Origin: an uncultured Alistipes sp.
GTDB lineage: Bacteria > Bacteroidota > Bacteroidia > Bacteroidales > Rikenellaceae
Reading direction: 5' to 3'
Length of the DNA stretch: 64,000 nucleotides
Assembly (NCBI GenBank): GCA_904502005.1
Contig: CAJGDC010000001.1
Span: 7,142-71,141 of the forward strand
Position numbers and translations under genes: made by a program. The notes under the pieces were generated by a model. The model worked only from the letters and a program-made list of their open reading frames with translations, had not been told where the DNA came from and did not search any database. This document shows positions 62,176 through 64,000 of the stretch, piece by piece. How positions within the stretch are numbered: the stretch's first letter is position 1; every line of letters begins with the position of its first letter.

Positions 62176-63447
62176 CTACCTCACCTTGAAGTCAGGATCA
62201 GCCTTCATTGGAATTGGCATTGAGCTGTAATATCCAGACTCAAACTTATCACGAACAGCCTTGAATGCATTGATTGTATACTCCACATCCTCCATAGTGT
62301 GCGCCGCTGTTGGAATTACTCGCAGGATAATCTCACCCTTAGGAATTACCGGATAGATAACAATCGAGCAGAATACACCATAGTTCTCACGAAGGTCTAC
62401 AATGAGGTTTGTACCCTCTTCGTTACCACCCTTCATATAAACAGGGGTCACAGGCGACTGAGTAACACCAATCTCGAATCCATTAGCCTTCAGTCCACTC
62501 TGCAGTGCACGGGTAATCTCCCACAGCTTCTCCTGATACTCTGGGTGGTTACGAATAAGTTCAAGACGCTTAAGTGCACCAATAACCATCGGCATTGGCA
62601 GAGACTTCGCATATAGCTGCGAGCGCATATTATAGCGGAAGAGGTTAATCAACCAACGTGGACCAGAGACAAATGCTCCGATACCGGCCATAGACTTTGC
62701 AAATGTGTTAAAGAGCACATCCACACCATCCACAACGCCAAAGTGAGCTGCAGTACCACGACCACCAGGACCCATAGTTCCGAAACCGTGTGCATCATCA
62801 ACTAGCAGTCGGAAGCTAAACTCTTTCTTTAGCTTTACGATAACATCAAGGAAACCAAGGTCGCCCTTCATACCAAATACGCCCTCAGTAATCACAAGCA
62901 CACCACCCTTCTGCTGCTCTGCAAGGTCTGTCGCATGCTGAAGCTGAAGACGAAGAGATGCCTCATCATTGTGAGCATATACAAAACGCTTACCCTTATG
63001 CAGACGTAAACCGTCAATGATACAAGCGTGAGCCTCGGCATCATAAACGACAACATCACGATGTGTAAGCAGGCAGTCAATAATCGAAATCATACCCTGA
63101 TAGCCAAAGTTGAGCAAAAAGGCATCCTCCTTACCCACAAACTCGGCGAGCTCACGCTCCAGCTGCTCATGATACTTAGTCTGACCGCTCATCATACGCG
63201 CACCCATAGGCGCCGCCATACCAAACTCAGCCGCACCGGCAGCATCAGCCTTACGAACCTCAGGGTGGTTTGCAAGACCTAGATAGTTATTAAGGCTCCA
63301 GTTAAGCATCATCTTGCCACGGAAGCGCATGTGAGGCCCAATCTCACCCTCAAGCTTTGGGAAAGCGAAGTAACCATGCACATTCTGCATGTACTGACCA
63401 ATTGGTCCGCCTGTATTCTTTTCAAGACGCTCAAAAATATCTACCAT
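62176..63447 (-). CDS. Alpha-oxoamine synthase family PLP enzyme (serine palmitoyltransferase or cysteate acyltransferase type)
   Basis: 423 residues. PLP fold-type I: GMAAPMGARMMSGQTKYHEQLERELAEF near 75-103, the stacking His in DAEAHACIIDG near 137, DDAHGFGTMG near 217, and the Schiff-base Lys in FNTFAKSMAGIGAF near 252. The family condenses an amino acid with an acyl-CoA/ACP: serine for sphingolipids, cysteate for sulfonolipids, glycine for aminoketobutyrate. The opening (FERLEKNTGGPIGQYMQNVHGYFAFPKLEGEIG) resembles the flavobacterial-type SPT-like enzymes from memory. Substrate is uncertain. Confidence 0.8.
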   Translation of the reverse strand: MVDIFERLEKNTGGPIGQYMQNVHGYFAFPKLEGEIGPHMRFRGKMMLNWSLNNYLGLANHPEVRKADAAGAAEFGMAAPMGARMMSGQTKYHEQLERELAEFVGKEDAFLLNFGYQGMISIIDCLLTHRDVVVYDAEAHACIIDGLRLHKGKRFVYAHNDEASLRLQLQHATDLAEQQKGGVLVITEGVFGMKGDLGFLDVIVKLKKEFSFRLLVDDAHGFGTMGPGGRGTAAHFGVVDGVDVLFNTFAKSMAGIGAFVSGPRWLINLFRYNMRSQLYAKSLPMPMVIGALKRLELIRNHPEYQEKLWEITRALQSGLKANGFEIGVTQSPVTPVYMKGGNEEGTNLIVDLRENYGVFCSIVIYPVIPKGEIILRVIPTAAHTMEDVEYTINAFKAVRDKFESGYYSSMPIPMKADPDFKVR

Positions 63448-63485
63448 ATCTCAATAAATTTATTGTATTTTGACATTATGTAACG

Positions 63486-63493
63486 CAAAGGTA
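63486..63493 (-). promoter_or_regulatory. Candidate -7 box for the oxoamine synthase gene
   Basis: TACCTTTG on the minus strand, 38 bases before the ATG; no TTTG at the ideal -33 distance. Confidence 0.45.
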
Positions 63494-63653
63494 ATAAATA
63501 TATCTAAAAGTTGTTCCGTAAAAATACCTAATTTTACATCTATAGCGACAACCTAAATAATATATATAATATAGGTATATGATGAAAATATAGAAAATCG
63601 CATTTTTTTTAAGAAAAATTGCTCAGACTCTTTCATATTTCATAAAACTATTT

Positions 63654-63661
63654 TATCTTTG
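63654..63661 (+). promoter_or_regulatory. Upstream candidate -7 box before the tRNA cluster
   Basis: TATCTTTG just before a structured stretch (63658-63704). The gap 63448-63796 holds no gene; it holds this box, the hairpin and the second promoter. Confidence 0.45.
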
Positions 63662-63704
63662 CACTCGATTTTGCGACCAAAGCACTGCGCAAAGTGCAAA
63701 ATCG
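63658..63704 (+). other. Alternative-hairpin leader or small RNA candidate
   Basis: CGATTTTGC (63666-63674) pairs perfectly with GCAAAATCG (63696-63704). The overlapping GTGCAAA (63694-63700) could instead pair with TTTGCAC (63658-63664). The two folds exclude each other. No T-run follows. Confidence 0.35.
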
Positions 63705-63743
63705 GGTTCTTTGAAAGAAAATTAAAAAAAATCTTCAAAAAGT

Positions 63744-63774
63744 TTTGTAGATTAAAAATTTTCGCCTATCTTTG
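63744..63774 (+). promoter_or_regulatory. Promoter of the tRNA cluster
   Basis: TTTG (63744-63747), 19 bases, TATCTTTG (63767-63774), 22 bases before the tRNA-Thr 5' end. An exact consensus match. Confidence 0.85.
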
Positions 63775-63796
63775 CACCGCGGTTGGGGAAATACAT

Positions 63797-63870
63797 GCCG
63801 ATGTAGCTCAGTTGGCCAGAGCAGCTGATTTGTAATCAGCTGGTCGGGGGTTCGAATCCCTCCATCGGCT
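63797..63870 (+). tRNA. tRNA-Thr (anticodon TGT)
   Basis: The acceptor stem GCCGATG pairs with CATCGGC. D arm GCTC...GAGC, anticodon stem GCTGA/TCAGC with loop TTTGTAA, and T arm GGGGGTTCGAATCCC-type. Length 74, no encoded CCA. Confidence 0.97.
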
Positions 63871-63893
63871 CTAAGTTCGAAACTCCAACCAAA

Positions 63894-63976
63894 GGGAAGA
63901 TACCAGAGTGGCCAAATGGGGCAGACTGTAAATCTGCTGGTTTTTACCTTCGGTGGTTCGAATCCATCTCTTCCCA
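63894..63976 (+). tRNA. tRNA-Tyr (anticodon GTA)
   Basis: The acceptor stem GGGAAGA pairs with TCTTCCC. Anticodon stem GCAGA/TCTGC with loop CTGTAAA, and a long variable arm, as expected for a class II tRNA. Length 83, no CCA. It follows tRNA-Thr by 23 bases; Thr-Tyr order is typical of the tRNA cluster before tuf. Confidence 0.96.
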
Positions 63977-64000
63977 CTTATGGCAGGCGAAAAGTTCGCA

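Noticed and set aside
63735..63977. 80-codon minus-strand frame covering both tRNAs
   Set aside because: Antisense to two well-formed tRNA genes; a common false gene call.

Overview
The window looks like chromosomal DNA of a gut-type Bacteroidales. The evidence is an lpxC-fabZ fusion next to lpxA, a SusC/SusD pair, BACON-domain lipoproteins, a TPP-riboswitch-controlled TonB receptor, an mreBCD-pbp2-rodA operon, and many promoters of the Bacteroidetes form TTTG-N19/20-TAnnTTTG. An Alistipes/Rikenellaceae source is my best guess, but it is only an inference. I see no prophage, transposase, CRISPR array or rRNA operon.

Layout from left to right. 1-3560 is a TamB/AsmA-like envelope protein cut by the window edge, divergent from tsaD. 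Convergent to tsaD is an operon of a TonB-like protein and 2-oxoacid:ferredoxin oxidoreductase (korA-korB). 8.6-13.7 kb holds lpxC/fabZ, lpxA, an odd secreted WG/Sel1/DnaJ-type cysteine-rich protein, and adk. 13.8-25.2 kb is a mixed metabolic region: thiL, a secreted esterase, two paralogous FAD oxidoreductases with a lectin-like N-terminal domain, an SGNH hydrolase, a periplasmic C1B peptidase, a Na+/solute symporter and a glycerophosphodiesterase.

25.3-40.2 kb is one nine-gene, minus-strand operon: SusC, SusD, DUF4843-like, DUF5003-like, two leucine-rich-repeat lipoproteins (one with BACON domains), a lipid-anchored subtilase, a DUF1573 protein and a small lipoprotein. It has no glycoside hydrolase, so a protein- or peptide-scavenging locus is the simplest reading. 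This is the best candidate in the window for an undescribed system. Immediately upstream is a TPP riboswitch with its thiamin-type TonB receptor. The two promoters, of susC and of the receptor, are nearly the same sequence.

42.7-48.2 kb holds a tri-heme cytochrome c peroxidase, the CcsA/ResB cytochrome c maturation pair, a LuxR-type two-component system and surE. Then follow a FadL-like porin and ileS. IleS is type 2-like and carries the unusual GIHH form of the HIGH motif. 53.5-60.1 kb is the rod-shape operon mreB-mreC-mreD-mrdA-rodA with a DUF4465 lipoprotein appended. The right end has pgi, a cysteine-poor TraR/DksA protein, an alpha-oxoamine synthase (serine palmitoyltransferase or cysteate acyltransferase type), and tRNA-Thr and tRNA-Tyr, probably the start of the conserved tRNA-tuf cluster.

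Convergent gene ends repeatedly carry long perfect hairpins or nested imperfect palindromes (4671-4810, 13691-13851, 23426-23848). Several genes (susC, surE and the small gene starting at 24217) have a promoter box only 4-6 bases before the start codon, which suggests leaderless mRNAs.
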